A stretch of 64,000 nucleotides of DNA from Modestobacter italicus (lineage in GTDB: Bacteria > Actinomycetota > Actinomycetes > Mycobacteriales > Geodermatophilaceae), in assembly GCF_000306785.1 (NCBI RefSeq), contig NC_017955.1, positions 124,001 to 188,000 of the forward strand. Reading direction: 5' to 3'. The notes under the pieces are model-generated. The model made no database searches, had not been told where the DNA came from, and saw only the letters and a list, made by a program, of their open reading frames with translations. This document shows, in pieces, positions 1-7,980 of the stretch. Within the stretch, counting starts at the first letter, position 1. Every line of letters starts with the position of its first letter. The position numbers were made by a program, and so were the translations under genes.

Positions 1-531
1 GTGAGCGACCGCGCCGACGGGGACGCGATGGACGAGATCCTCCTGCAGTGGGCCCGGGAGCGGCCGGACCTGGACTGCTCGCCGATGGGCGTCATCGGCC
101 GGATCAGCCAGCTGCAGCGCGAGGTCTTCCTGGCCCAGCGGGCCACCTTCGCCCGGCACGGGCTGGACGCGCCGTCCTTCGACGTCCTCGCCGCGCTGCG
201 CCGGGCGGGGGAGCCCTACCAGCTCACCCCGACCGCGCTGATGCGCACCGCGCTGGTCACCTCCGGCGCCATCACCCAGCGGCTGGACCGGCTGGAGGAG
301 AAGGGGCTGATCACCCGGGGCCGCAGCGACGCCGACGGGCGGGCCGTCGTCGTCACGCTGACCGACGCGGGCCGGACGGCGCTGGACGCCGCCCTGCCCG
401 ACCACCTCGAGACCGAGCGCGGGATGCTCGCCGGCCTGACCGACGACGAGCGCGACCAGCTGGGCGCGCTGCTGCGCCGCTGGCTGGTCGCGCTGGGCCG
501 CGTCCCCGGCGGCATCCCCGACCCCTCCTAG
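1..531 (+). CDS. MarR-family transcriptional regulator
   Basis: A 176-aa winged-helix DNA-binding protein. The MarR core is clear: an N-terminal dimerisation helix, a recognition region (TPTALMRTALVTSGAITQRL, about residues 77-96) and the wing region with D-x-R (GRSDADGRAVVVTLT). MarR proteins usually repress nearby genes and release DNA on binding a small ligand. The GTG at base 1 is the first visible codon, so the true start may lie upstream of the window, and an internal ATG at base 28 is an alternative. It converges with the STAS gene and overlaps it by 4 bp. Its targets cannot be seen here. The family call is secure. Confidence 0.85.
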   Translation: MSDRADGDAMDEILLQWARERPDLDCSPMGVIGRISQLQREVFLAQRATFARHGLDAPSFDVLAALRRAGEPYQLTPTALMRTALVTSGAITQRLDRLEEKGLITRGRSDADGRAVVVTLTDAGRTALDAALPDHLETERGMLAGLTDDERDQLGALLRRWLVALGRVPGGIPDPS

Positions 532-923
532 GAGTGCTCGCTGGGCCGGTGGGTGGCCTCGTGGACCTCCTCGGGGGCGTCCGGACGGCGGTCGATGACG
601 GTGAACCGGTGCCACAGGCCGCTCAGCTGCAGCGGCCGGGTGACCGAGTCGTCCCCGACGACCAGCGCGAGCTCGATGCCGCGGGGCTGGCACATCTTCT
701 GCACCTGCACCAGCGTGGACAGCCCCGCGGAGTTCAGGAAGGTCACCGGGCGGGTGTCCAGCTGGACCCGGCGCAGCTGCGGCGCACCGAGCAGCAGGTC
801 GGTCATCGCCCGGACCAGCGGGCGGCGCGCTCCCTCGGTCAGCTCGCCGCGCAGCGTGATCTCCGCTCCGTGTGCATCCTGCTCGGTGACCTCGACGTCG
901 ACGCTGGCATCAGGCTGGTCCAT
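528..923 (-). CDS. STAS-domain anti-sigma factor antagonist-like protein
   Basis: A 131-aa single STAS domain of the SpoIIAA/RsbV type. The segment FLNSAGLSTLVQVQ holds the conserved serine (N-S-A-G-L) that an anti-sigma kinase phosphorylates in this family. By family knowledge it would bind an anti-sigma factor when unphosphorylated and so release a sigma factor for stress or development. No kinase or sigma gene is adjacent. Two SpoIIE-type phosphatases are encoded at 49.4-52.4 kb, and enzymes of that family dephosphorylate such antagonists, but a link is only speculation. The ATG start at 923 has a purine-rich stretch upstream. Confidence 0.8.
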   Translation of the reverse strand: MDQPDASVDVEVTEQDAHGAEITLRGELTEGARRPLVRAMTDLLLGAPQLRRVQLDTRPVTFLNSAGLSTLVQVQKMCQPRGIELALVVGDDSVTRPLQLSGLWHRFTVIDRRPDAPEEVHEATHRPSEHS

Positions 924-1009
924 GCCCCCGATCCTTCCCGGTGCCGGGAGGGTTCATGCTGCCGTCTATGGTGCTTGAGTCCTCAACGACTCGTTCCAGG
1001 AGCAGCCCC

Positions 1010-1585
1010 GTGTCCCAGCCCGTCCTGCAGGTCGTCGTCGGCAGCACCCGCCCCGGCCGCAAGGGCCTCGCGGTGGCATGCTGGGTGCAGCAGCTCGCCG
1101 AGGCGCACGGCGGCTTCGACGTCGAGCTGGTCGACCTGGCCGAGGTTGGGCTGCCGGTCTTCGACGAGCCGGACCACCCGCGGCTGCAGCGCTACACCCA
1201 CCAGCACACGAGGGACTGGAGCGCGGTCGTCAGCCGCGCGGACGCCTTCGTCTTCGTGACCCCGGAGTACAACCACTCGTTCCCGGCGGCGCTGAAGAAC
1301 GCGCTGGACTACCTGCACGTCGAGTGGGCCGACAAGGCGGCGGCGCTGGTCTCCTACGGCGGCGTCTCGGCCGGCCTGCGGGCCGCCACCGCGCTGAAGC
1401 CGGTGCTCACCTCGCTGCGGATGGTGCCGGTGGTCGAGGCGGCGACGATCCCGTTCTTCCAGCAGTTCCTCACCGAGGACGGCGAGTTCGTGCCCAACGA
1501 CCAGCTGGCCGCCGGCGGCAAGGCGATGCTCGACGAGCTGCTGCGGCTCACCACCGCCCTGCGCACCCTCCGCGCCGCCGCCTAG
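1010..1585 (+). CDS. NADPH-dependent FMN reductase family protein
   Basis: A 191-aa flavodoxin-like protein. The start VLQVVVGSTRPGRKG is the FMN phosphate-binding loop typical of NADPH-dependent FMN reductases and chromate/azo reductases, and TPEYNHSFPAALKNALDYL is the conserved second flavin loop. It probably reduces flavin, quinones or azo compounds with NAD(P)H in the cytoplasm. The frame stays open to 941, but the GTG at 1010 has AGGAG about 8 nt upstream and places the Rossmann strand right at the N-terminus, so it is preferred. The gene is monocistronic and faces the NUDIX gene. Confidence 0.85.
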   Translation: MSQPVLQVVVGSTRPGRKGLAVACWVQQLAEAHGGFDVELVDLAEVGLPVFDEPDHPRLQRYTHQHTRDWSAVVSRADAFVFVTPEYNHSFPAALKNALDYLHVEWADKAAALVSYGGVSAGLRAATALKPVLTSLRMVPVVEAATIPFFQQFLTEDGEFVPNDQLAAGGKAMLDELLRLTTALRTLRAAA

Positions 1586-1598
1586 GGCCCGACCCGGC

Positions 1599-2126
1599 TC
1601 AGGGGCGGGTGAGCAGCAGCAGGCTGTAGGCGGCGAGCGAGGGGCCGTCGGTGAAGCGGCCGTCGCGGACCATGGCCCGGAACTCGGTCTCCGGGACGAA
1701 CGCCGTCCGCATGTCCTGCTCGGTGGCCTCCCGCGCGGTGGGCCCCGGAGTCAGCCCGGTGGCCAGCCAGACGTCGAACTCCTGGGTGGACAGCCCCGGG
1801 GCCAGGTCCAGGTGCCCGAGGTGCCGGAAGCCGTCGGCCCGCAGCCCGGTCTCCTCGGCCAGCTCGGCCCGGCCCAGCTGCTCGGCCGTCCCGTCGTCCC
1901 CGTCGGTCCAGGTGCCCTGCGGGAACTCCCACGCCCGGCGGCCGAGCGGGTGCCGGAACTGCTCGACGAGCCAGAACCCGTCGCCCTCCACCGGGATCAC
2001 CAGGCCGAAGTGCGGCTTCTCCACCACCCCGTAGACGCCGGTCGACCCGTCGTCGCGGACGACGTCGTCCTCCCGCACCCGGATCCACGGGTTCCGGTAC
2101 ACCTCCCGGCTGCTCGTCGTCCGCAT
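1599..2126 (-). CDS. NUDIX hydrolase, ADP-ribose pyrophosphatase-like
   Basis: A 175-aa NUDIX-fold protein. The region FPQGTWTDGDDGTAEQLGRA, followed by ELAEETGL, contains the catalytic helix with the E-x-x-E-E metal-binding glutamates; the usual Arg before the first Glu is replaced by Ala. The N-terminal part (VYRNPWIRVREDDVV) and the strand FGLVIPV match the ADP-ribose or nucleoside-diphosphate-sugar pyrophosphatase branch. It probably cleaves a nucleoside diphosphate linked to another moiety, using Mg2+. ATG at 2126 is the start that gives a compact NUDIX protein; the frame remains open further upstream. It is divergent from the DUF1992 gene. Confidence 0.82.
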   Translation of the reverse strand: MRTTSSREVYRNPWIRVREDDVVRDDGSTGVYGVVEKPHFGLVIPVEGDGFWLVEQFRHPLGRRAWEFPQGTWTDGDDGTAEQLGRAELAEETGLRADGFRHLGHLDLAPGLSTQEFDVWLATGLTPGPTAREATEQDMRTAFVPETEFRAMVRDGRFTDGPSLAAYSLLLLTRP

Positions 2127-2159
2127 GCGACCTAGCCTCGCAGACGAGGAGGAGCACGC

Positions 2160-2645
2160 ATGACGGAGCGCAAGCCGCAGGGCATGACGTTCGAGACGTG
2201 GGTCGAGCAGCAGATCCGGCGCGCCGCCGACGAGGGCGCCTTCGAGGGGTTGTCCCTGGCCGGCAAGCCGCTGCCCCGCCGCGACCGGGAGAAGTCCAGC
2301 TACGAGTGGGCGCTGGAGTGGGCCCGGCGCGAGGAGGGCGAGGTCGGCGCGATGCTGCCGACCGGGCTGGCCCTGCGCAAGGAGCGGGAGGAGCTGCCCG
2401 CGCTCATCGCCCGGCAGACCTCCGAGGACGCCGTCCGGGCGCTGGTCGTGGCGCACGTCGAGCGGGTCGACCGGTACTACCGGCAGCCGGTGGACGGCGT
2501 GTGGATCCCGGTCGGGATGCCCGACGTCGAGGAGGTCGTCGCGGAGTGGCGGCGCACCAGGCCGGCCGTGACCGCCCAGCCCGACCCGGAACCGGCGGCT
2601 CCGCCGTCCCGGCGTCGGGGCTGGTGGCGCCGCCGCGCGGGCTGA
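2160..2645 (+). CDS. DUF1992 (DnaJ-homologue subfamily C member 28-type) protein
   Basis: A 161-aa protein. The N-terminal 70 residues (FETWVEQQIRRAADEGAFEG, then LAGKPLP) are the DUF1992 signature found in small bacterial proteins and eukaryotic DNAJC28. The C-terminus is a Pro/Arg-rich tail ending RRRGWWRRRAG, probably disordered and basic. The molecular function of this family is not established. The ATG at 2160 has GAGGAGGA about 6 nt upstream. The NUDIX gene is divergent and starts only 33 bp away, so the two share a promoter region. Confidence 0.75.
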   Translation: MTERKPQGMTFETWVEQQIRRAADEGAFEGLSLAGKPLPRRDREKSSYEWALEWARREEGEVGAMLPTGLALRKEREELPALIARQTSEDAVRALVVAHVERVDRYYRQPVDGVWIPVGMPDVEEVVAEWRRTRPAVTAQPDPEPAAPPSRRRGWWRRRAG

Positions 2646-2648
2646 TGC

Positions 2649-2792
2649 TCAGTCCTGCTCGTCGTCCTCGCCCGACGACTCCTCCGCGTGCGCGGCGGCG
2701 AGCTCGCGGGTGGCCATGCCCCCCGAGCCGCCCTCGTCGTGCTGCCCGGGGTGCAGGTTTGGGTCCTCGGCCTGGTGCGCTGGCTCGGTCAC
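2649..2792 (-). CDS. Small acidic hypothetical protein (47 aa)
   Basis: A short reading frame on the minus strand from GTG 2792 to TGA 2649, reading MTEPAHQAEDPNLHPGQHDE and ending ESSGEDDEQD. It is strongly acidic and looks disordered. A further in-frame GTG lies 21 nt upstream. An AGGG lies about 10 nt before the chosen start. It has no domain I recognise. It sits between the convergent DUF1992 gene and the terminator after hyuB. Coding potential rests on composition and the tight fit only, so this is tentative. Confidence 0.4.
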   Translation of the reverse strand: MTEPAHQAEDPNLHPGQHDEGGSGGMATRELAAAHAEESSGEDDEQD

Positions 2793-2834
2793 GTCGTCCG
2801 ACCCTGCCCGCACCCCGGCCGACCTGCCACCCGG

Positions 2835-2876
2835 GCAGTCGAGCTCTGCCCCCGATGGGGGGCAGAGCTCGACTGC
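2835..2876 (-). terminator. Strong hairpin terminator after hyuB
   Basis: A perfect 19-bp inverted repeat (arms 2835-2853 and 2858-2876, 4-nt loop) begins 14 nt after the hyuB stop codon. It has no long U-tract, as is common for actinobacterial terminators. It probably ends the hyuA-hyuB transcript and may act in both directions. Confidence 0.75.
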
Positions 2877-2889
2877 ACCAGGGACCCGG

Positions 2890-4737
2890 TCAGAGAAGGT
2901 CGAACTCGTTGTGGGTCGCGCCGCCGGCGAGCAGCGCGTACCCCGGGCCGCGGTCGAAGAACGGCTGGACCTCGTCCCGGCCGGCGCGCACCTCGGCCCG
3001 CAGCTTGGTGGTCGCCTCCTCGTCCGCCGTCCCGTCGTCGCGGACGACGACGCCGTAGTCGCGGCGGGCGCCCTCGACGCTCACCTTCCGCCAGGCGATG
3101 TCCTGCAGCACCTCGGCGACCGGCCGGTCCAGCGGGTCACCCCAGCCACCGCCGCCGGTGGTCCGCACCCGGACGACGGTGCCCGCGCGCAGCGGCTCGG
3201 CGTCGGCCAGCGCGTCGACCTCGTGCTCGTCGTGCCCGCCCGGGTCGACGGTGATGGAGAACGGCCGCCCGGCCCTGCCGCCGTTGACCCCCCAGCAGGA
3301 CAGGATCGAGCGGTCCGCGATGGACATGAAGTGCGCGTCGCGGAGCACCCGGATGTCCTTCTCGTAGCCGCAGCCGCCGCGGTACCGCCCGGGGCCGCCG
3401 GAGTCCACCGCGAGGCCGAGCCGCTCGATCCGCAGCGGGAAGCGGGACTCGGTGAACTCGGTCGGCAGGTTCCGCGAGTCCGGGACGACGTGGATGGTGT
3501 CCTCGCCGTCGGCGTAGTAGCGCCCGCCGGAGCCGCCGCCGAGCACCTCGCGCATCAGGTACGGCTCGCCGTTCGCGTCGGTGCCGTAGACGCCGGTGTA
3601 GCGGATCGTCTCCTGGTCGGCGGGCATCCGGCCACCGGTGGCCTTGGCCAGCACGCCGGCCAGCACGCCGAGCAGCCGCAGGATCACGAACGTCCGGGCG
3701 TTGGTCGGCGCCGGGAAGATCGGCGTGAGCAGCGTGCCCTTCTCCGGGAACCGCATCTCGATCAGCGGGACGACGCCCTCGTTGACGTCGAGCTGCGCCA
3801 TCCGCTCCGGGGTCGCGGCCAGGTTCCGCAGGACCGGGGCCAGCCACTTCTTCAGGAAGTTGCCGTCGGCGTAGTCGCCGCAGTGGTTGATCGGGCCCTT
3901 GGCCTGCGGCCCGGTGCCGGTGAAGTCGATGACCAGCGGGACGTCGGCCGAGCTGTCCATGGTGAGCGTGATCCGCTGCCGGTGCAGCTGCGGCTCCTCC
4001 ACGCCGTCGTGCTCGGCGTAGTCCTCCCAGACGTAGGACCCGTCCGGGATCTGGGACAGGATCTCCCGCCGGTACACCTCGGTGGAGCTGCTCAGGATCG
4101 ACTCGAAGCAGGCCTCGACCGCCTCGACGCCGTACCGGTCGAACAGCTCGCCGAGCCGGCGGGCACCGGCCAGGCAGGCCGAGCACTCCGCGTCGAGGTC
4201 CGCAGCCAGGGAGTCCGGCATCCGCGAGTTGCGGGTCATGATCGTCAGCGCGGCCTCGTTGCGGACGCCGCGGTCCCACAGCTTGATCGGGGGGACCATC
4301 AGGCCCTCCTCGAACACGCTGGTGGCGGCCGAGGGCATGGAGCCCGGCACCGCGCCGCCGATGTCGTCGTGGTGGCCGAACGCCTGGATGAACGCGACCA
4401 CCTCACCGGAGGCGAACACCGGCACGGTCACGCAGAGGTCGGGCAGGTGGCCGATGCCGCCCTCGGACAGGTAGACGTCGTTGTGGAAGAAGACGTCGCC
4501 GGGGTTCATCGTGCCGATCGGGTGGTCCCGGACGACCGGGTGCACCAGCGCCGAGTAGGACCGCCCGGTGAGCTTGCGCAGCTGCCGGTCGTGGATGCCG
4601 GCCCGGAAGTCGTGGGCGTCGCGGATCATCGGCGAGCGCGAGGTGCGCCCGATCGACGTCTCGACCTCCTTCTCGATCGCCGCCAGGGTGCCGGCGACGA
4701 TCTCGACCAGGACCGGGTCGGCGGCGGGCTTCGTCAC
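2890..4737 (-). CDS. hyuB: Hydantoinase/oxoprolinase-type amidohydrolase, B subunit
   Basis: A 615-aa protein of the HyuB/hydantoinase-B family, normal in length. Recognisable stretches include the N-terminal IVAGTLAAIEKEVETSIGRT, NPGDVFFHNDVYLSEGGIGH, VIDFTGTGPQAKGPINHCG and the C-terminal GGGGWGDPLDRP motif. With HyuA it forms an ATP-dependent enzyme that opens cyclic amides (N-methylhydantoin, oxoproline or related rings); the substrate cannot be read from sequence. GTG 4737 overlaps the hyuA stop by 4 bp (GTGA), so the two are translationally coupled. The operon is preceded by the palindrome at 6808-6831 that recurs at two other catabolic loci in this window. Confidence 0.88.
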   Translation of the reverse strand: MTKPAADPVLVEIVAGTLAAIEKEVETSIGRTSRSPMIRDAHDFRAGIHDRQLRKLTGRSYSALVHPVVRDHPIGTMNPGDVFFHNDVYLSEGGIGHLPDLCVTVPVFASGEVVAFIQAFGHHDDIGGAVPGSMPSAATSVFEEGLMVPPIKLWDRGVRNEAALTIMTRNSRMPDSLAADLDAECSACLAGARRLGELFDRYGVEAVEACFESILSSSTEVYRREILSQIPDGSYVWEDYAEHDGVEEPQLHRQRITLTMDSSADVPLVIDFTGTGPQAKGPINHCGDYADGNFLKKWLAPVLRNLAATPERMAQLDVNEGVVPLIEMRFPEKGTLLTPIFPAPTNARTFVILRLLGVLAGVLAKATGGRMPADQETIRYTGVYGTDANGEPYLMREVLGGGSGGRYYADGEDTIHVVPDSRNLPTEFTESRFPLRIERLGLAVDSGGPGRYRGGCGYEKDIRVLRDAHFMSIADRSILSCWGVNGGRAGRPFSITVDPGGHDEHEVDALADAEPLRAGTVVRVRTTGGGGWGDPLDRPVAEVLQDIAWRKVSVEGARRDYGVVVRDDGTADEEATTKLRAEVRAGRDEVQPFFDRGPGYALLAGGATHNEFDLL

Positions 4738-6803
4738 GCGGACTCCTTGGTGAGCAGCAGGTTCCCGAACCGGTCGACGGTCGCGGTGAAGCCGGGGTGG
4801 ACCGGCACGGTCGAGCCGAACTCCTCGACGATCGCCGGACCGGTGATCACGTCGCCGGGCGCCAGGTCGGGCCGCCAGTGCAGCGGGGCCTCCACCCAGT
4901 CGTCGAAGAACACCTGCCGGGTGCCGGTGACGGACCGGTCCAGCCCGCCCTCGCGGCCCTTCGGCTCGACGATGTCCGGACGGCGGATCGGCCCGATGCC
5001 GCTCACCCGCAGGTTCACCCACTCCACCGCCTGGCGCGGGTCGGTGGCGAAGTCGTAGCCGTAGAGCTGGGAGTGCGCGGCGTGGAACGCGGTGGCGACG
5101 GCGTCCAGCGCGGCGGCGTCGAGCGCGCCGTCGGCGACCGGCACCCGCACCTCGAAGGCCTGGCCCACGTAGCGCAGGTCGGCGGTGCGCTGCATCCGCT
5201 GCTGGTCGCGGGCGAAGCCCTCCTCGTCCAGCGCCGCGGCGGCCTGGGTCTCCAGCGCGGCGAAGGCGTCGGCCACGGCGTCGGGGGAGAGCTCCGCGTG
5301 CCGGGACACCATGGTCTGCACGTAGTCGTTGCGGACGTCGACGGTGAGCAGCCCGAACGCGCTCACGTTGCCCGGGTTCGGCGGCACCAGGGTGCGGGGG
5401 AGGCCGAGCACGTCCATCAGCCGGCAGGCGAGCAGCGACCCCGACCCGCCGAAGGTGGTCAGGGTGAAGTCGCGGACGTCCAGGCCGCGGGCGACGGTGA
5501 CCTGGCGCAGCGCGTTGGCCTGGTTCCAGGCGGAGATCTCCAGGATGCCGGTGGCCAGCTGCTCGACCCCCATGCCCAGCTCGCCGCCCAGCCGCTCAAG
5601 GCCGGCCCGGGCCGCGTCGACCGACAGCGGGATCTCCCCGCCCAGCAGGTGCGGGGGGATCCGGCCGAGGACGACGTGCGCGTCGGTGACCGTCGGCTCG
5701 GTGCCGCCGTTGTCGTAGCAGATCGGGCCCGGGTCGGCGCCGGCCGAGCGCGGGCCGACCTTGAGCGTGCCCTCCGGCGACAGCCAGGCGATCGAGCCGC
5801 CGCCCGCGCCGACGGTGACCACGTCGATCATCGGGATCTTCGACGGGTAGTCGCCGACCGAGCCCTCGGTGGTCAGCGTCGGCTCGCCGTCGATCACCAC
5901 GGTGACGTCGGTCGAGGTCCCGCCGCCGTCGCAGGTGAGCACCCGGTCGAAGCCGGCGGTGCCGGCGATCAGCGCCGCACCCAGGGCGCCGGCGGCCGGG
6001 CCGGAGAGCATCGTGGTGATCGGCTGGTGCACCACCTCGGCGGCGCTGAGCACGCCGCCGTTGCTCTTCATCACGTAGAAGGGCACGTCGGGGGCGATCT
6101 CGTCGAGCCGCCGGCGGATGTTGGTGACGTAGGCGCCGACCTTGGGCTTGACCGCCGCGTCGACCAGCGTGGTCACCGAGCGCTCGTACTCGCGGTACTC
6201 GCGCAGCACCTGCGAGCTGATCGACACGACCGCGCCGGGGTGCTCGGCCCGCAGGACGTCGAGCATCGCCCGCTCGTGGGCGTCGTTCGCGTAGGCGTGC
6301 AGGAAGCAGACGCCGACGGTGGTGATGCCGGCGTCGGCGAAGAACCGGGCGGCGGCGACGGCGTCCTCGGTCGAGAACGGGCGGACCTCGGCCCCGGAGA
6401 CGTCCAGCCGGCCGCGCACGGTGCGCACCAGGTCGGCCGGCACGATCCGCGGCGGCTTGACCCAGAAGTAGCTGTTGCCGTAGCCGTCGGGCACCGACTG
6501 GCGGGCGATCTCCAGCACCGACTCGTAGCCCTCGGTGGTGATGAAGCCGATCCGGTCCAGCTTGCCCTCGAGCAGCTGGTTGGTCGCGACCGTCGTCCCG
6601 TGGCTCACCGCCGTGACGGCGCTGCCGTCCAGGCCGAGCTGGTCGAGGACCTTCCGGACGCCGGTGAGGAAGCCGTCGGCCGGGTCGGCCGGGGTGGACG
6701 GCGTCTTCGTCGTGGCCACCTCGCCGGTGTCCTCGTCGACGGCGACGACGTCGGTGAACGTGCCCCCGGTGTCGATCCCGATGCGGACGCGGCGAGCGCT
6801 CAT
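4734..6803 (-). CDS. hyuA: Hydantoinase/oxoprolinase-type amidohydrolase, A (ATP-binding) subunit
   Basis: A 689-aa HyuA-family protein. The N-terminus RIGIDTGGTFTDVVAVDEDT is the first phosphate loop of the ASKHA/actin-like ATPase fold, and VLTCDGGGTSTDVTVV (about residue 285) is the second. The N-terminal hydantoinase/oxoprolinase domain and central hydantoinase-A domain are both complete. The subunit should bind ATP and phosphorylate the cyclic amide before ring opening with HyuB. ATG 6803 lies only 4 bp from the operator-like palindrome, so the promoter must overlap or lie just beyond it. It is the first gene of the two-gene operon. Confidence 0.88.
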   Translation of the reverse strand: MSARRVRIGIDTGGTFTDVVAVDEDTGEVATTKTPSTPADPADGFLTGVRKVLDQLGLDGSAVTAVSHGTTVATNQLLEGKLDRIGFITTEGYESVLEIARQSVPDGYGNSYFWVKPPRIVPADLVRTVRGRLDVSGAEVRPFSTEDAVAAARFFADAGITTVGVCFLHAYANDAHERAMLDVLRAEHPGAVVSISSQVLREYREYERSVTTLVDAAVKPKVGAYVTNIRRRLDEIAPDVPFYVMKSNGGVLSAAEVVHQPITTMLSGPAAGALGAALIAGTAGFDRVLTCDGGGTSTDVTVVIDGEPTLTTEGSVGDYPSKIPMIDVVTVGAGGGSIAWLSPEGTLKVGPRSAGADPGPICYDNGGTEPTVTDAHVVLGRIPPHLLGGEIPLSVDAARAGLERLGGELGMGVEQLATGILEISAWNQANALRQVTVARGLDVRDFTLTTFGGSGSLLACRLMDVLGLPRTLVPPNPGNVSAFGLLTVDVRNDYVQTMVSRHAELSPDAVADAFAALETQAAAALDEEGFARDQQRMQRTADLRYVGQAFEVRVPVADGALDAAALDAVATAFHAAHSQLYGYDFATDPRQAVEWVNLRVSGIGPIRRPDIVEPKGREGGLDRSVTGTRQVFFDDWVEAPLHWRPDLAPGDVITGPAIVEEFGSTVPVHPGFTATVDRFGNLLLTKESA

Positions 6804-6807
6804 GAAC

Positions 6808-6831
6808 AGGTACCTTAGCGCTGAGATACCT
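6808..6831. promoter_or_regulatory. Operator-like palindrome (copy A) before hyuA
   Basis: A 24-bp imperfect palindrome with half sites AGGTACCTTAGC and GCTGAGATACCT (10 of 12 paired positions). It lies directly upstream of hyuA and also upstream of the divergent HhH gene. The right part, TTAGCGCTGAGATACCT (6815-6831), matches sites at 44.9 kb and 57.05 kb. This spacing suits a repressor site. The binding protein is not identifiable in the window. Confidence 0.65.
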
Positions 6832-6850
6832 GCACCGGAAGCCCGCGCCG

Positions 6851-7075
6851 ATGAACTCCGTGTCCCCGGGCAGTCTGCCCGGCATGACCTCCGACGACCT
6901 GCCCGCCCTCGGCGCCCCGGCCACCCGCGCGCTCGCCGCTGCCGGCATCACCCGCCTGCCCCAGGTGGCCGAGCGCTCCGAGGCGGAGCTGGCCGCGTTG
7001 CACGGTGTCGGCCCGCGGGCGATCGGGCTGTTGCGGCGCGCGCTGGCCGAGCAGGGGCTGTCCTTCCGTCGGTAG
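6851..7075 (+). CDS. Small helix-hairpin-helix protein
   Basis: A 74-aa protein dominated by a helix-hairpin-helix segment (ALAAAGITRLPQVAERSEAE, then LHGVGPRAIGLLRRAL) like that in the RNA polymerase alpha C-terminal domain and DNA-repair proteins. It probably binds DNA non-specifically or bridges proteins. ATG 6851 has GGAAG 9 nt upstream; a second ATG at 6884 would give 63 aa and still contain the whole domain. A small hairpin (CCGGGCA-GTC-TGCCCGG) lies between the two possible starts. Its real role is unknown. Confidence 0.65.
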   Translation: MNSVSPGSLPGMTSDDLPALGAPATRALAAAGITRLPQVAERSEAELAALHGVGPRAIGLLRRALAEQGLSFRR

Positions 7076-7094
7076 GGCTGGCTAGCGTCCGCGC

Positions 7095-7469
7095 ATGCCC
7101 GAACGCCCGCGGATGACGCTCACCGCCACCGTGCTCGACACCCCGGACCCGCCGGGGCTGGCCCGGTTCTACGCCGCGCTGCTCGACTGGCCGATCGGCG
7201 AGGACCACCCGGAGTGGGCGACGCTGCGCCCGGGCGGCCCGGGCCTGTCCTTCCAGCTCGAGCGCGAGCACGTGCCGCCGGTGTGGCCGGCCGCGGCGGG
7301 CGACCAGCGGATGCAGCTGCACCTGGACGTGCAGGTGGAGGACCTGGTCGCGGCCACCGCGTTCGCGCAGTCGCTCGGGGCCCAGGTCGCCGAGTTCCAG
7401 CCGCAGGACGACGTCCGGGTGCTGCTCGACCCGGCCGGCCACCCGTTCTGCCTCTTCCTGGCCGGCTGA
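7095..7469 (+). CDS. VOC (glyoxalase/bleomycin-resistance) family protein
   Basis: A 124-aa vicinal-oxygen-chelate fold protein with two beta-alpha-beta-beta-beta repeats: TATVLDTPDPPGLARFYAAL starts the first and LHLDVQVEDLVAATAFAQSL the second, ending in LLDPAGHPFCLFLAG. Family members are metal-dependent lyases, dioxygenases or drug-binding proteins. The short actinobacterial form here is usually uncharacterised. It follows the HhH gene by 19 bp and may be co-transcribed with it. Confidence 0.8.
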   Translation: MPERPRMTLTATVLDTPDPPGLARFYAALLDWPIGEDHPEWATLRPGGPGLSFQLEREHVPPVWPAAAGDQRMQLHLDVQVEDLVAATAFAQSLGAQVAEFQPQDDVRVLLDPAGHPFCLFLAG

Positions 7470-7534
7470 CTCCCCGACCAGGCGCCGTGTGGCGCAGTTG
7501 ACCTGACCTCGGTTCAGGGTTCAGACTCAGCACC

Positions 7535-7960
7535 GTGGACAACGGTGTGGCGCAGGTGCTCGCCCTGGTGGGGGAGCGGTGGGCGCTGCTCGTCGTCCGG
7601 GAGGTGTCGCTCGGGCTGCGGCGGTTCAACGAGCTCGAGGCCGCCACCGGCGCGCCGCGCGCGGTGCTGTCGGACCGGCTGCGCCGGCTGACCGACGCCG
7701 GGGTCCTCCGCACCCGCCCCTACGTCGTCCCGGGCAGCCGGGCGCGCTCCGAGTACGTGCTCACCGACGCCGGCTACGACCTGCTGCCGCTGCTGGCGGC
7801 GGTGTCCGACTGGGGCGAGCGGCACCTGGGTGCCGGCTCGCCGCAGGACGTCGTCTACCGGCACGGCGGCTGCGGCGGCCGGGTGACCGCCCGGCTGGTG
7901 TGCGAGTGCGGCGAGGAGGCCGGCCCGCAGGACCGGCTCGTCGCCCAGGTCAACCGATGA
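7535..7960 (+). CDS. HxlR-family winged-helix regulator with C-terminal Cys motif
   Basis: A 141-aa MarR/HxlR-like winged-helix protein: ALVGERWALLVVREVSLGLR, RFNELE and SDRLRRLTDAGVL are the family landmarks. The N-terminal sensing Cys of many HxlR proteins is absent. Instead the C-terminus carries GGCGG and VCECGEE, three cysteines that could bind a metal or sense redox state. GTG 7535 begins close to the expected transcription start of a TTGACC (7498-7503) promoter, so the mRNA may be leaderless. A short inverted repeat, CCTGA/TCAGG, lies in this promoter. A thioredoxin gene follows 20 bp downstream, which favours a redox link (inference). Confidence 0.8.
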   Translation: MDNGVAQVLALVGERWALLVVREVSLGLRRFNELEAATGAPRAVLSDRLRRLTDAGVLRTRPYVVPGSRARSEYVLTDAGYDLLPLLAAVSDWGERHLGAGSPQDVVYRHGGCGGRVTARLVCECGEEAGPQDRLVAQVNR

Positions 7961-7980
7961 GGAACCACCGAGGAGCTGCC

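Noticed and set aside
2710-5058. Long open frame on the plus strand opposite hyuB
   Set aside because: It is the antisense shadow of hyuB/hyuA in GC-rich DNA; low-complexity composition and no domain.
4797-6818. Long plus-strand open frame opposite hyuA
   Set aside because: Shadow frame with Arg/Gly/Asp/Val-rich composition, no family.
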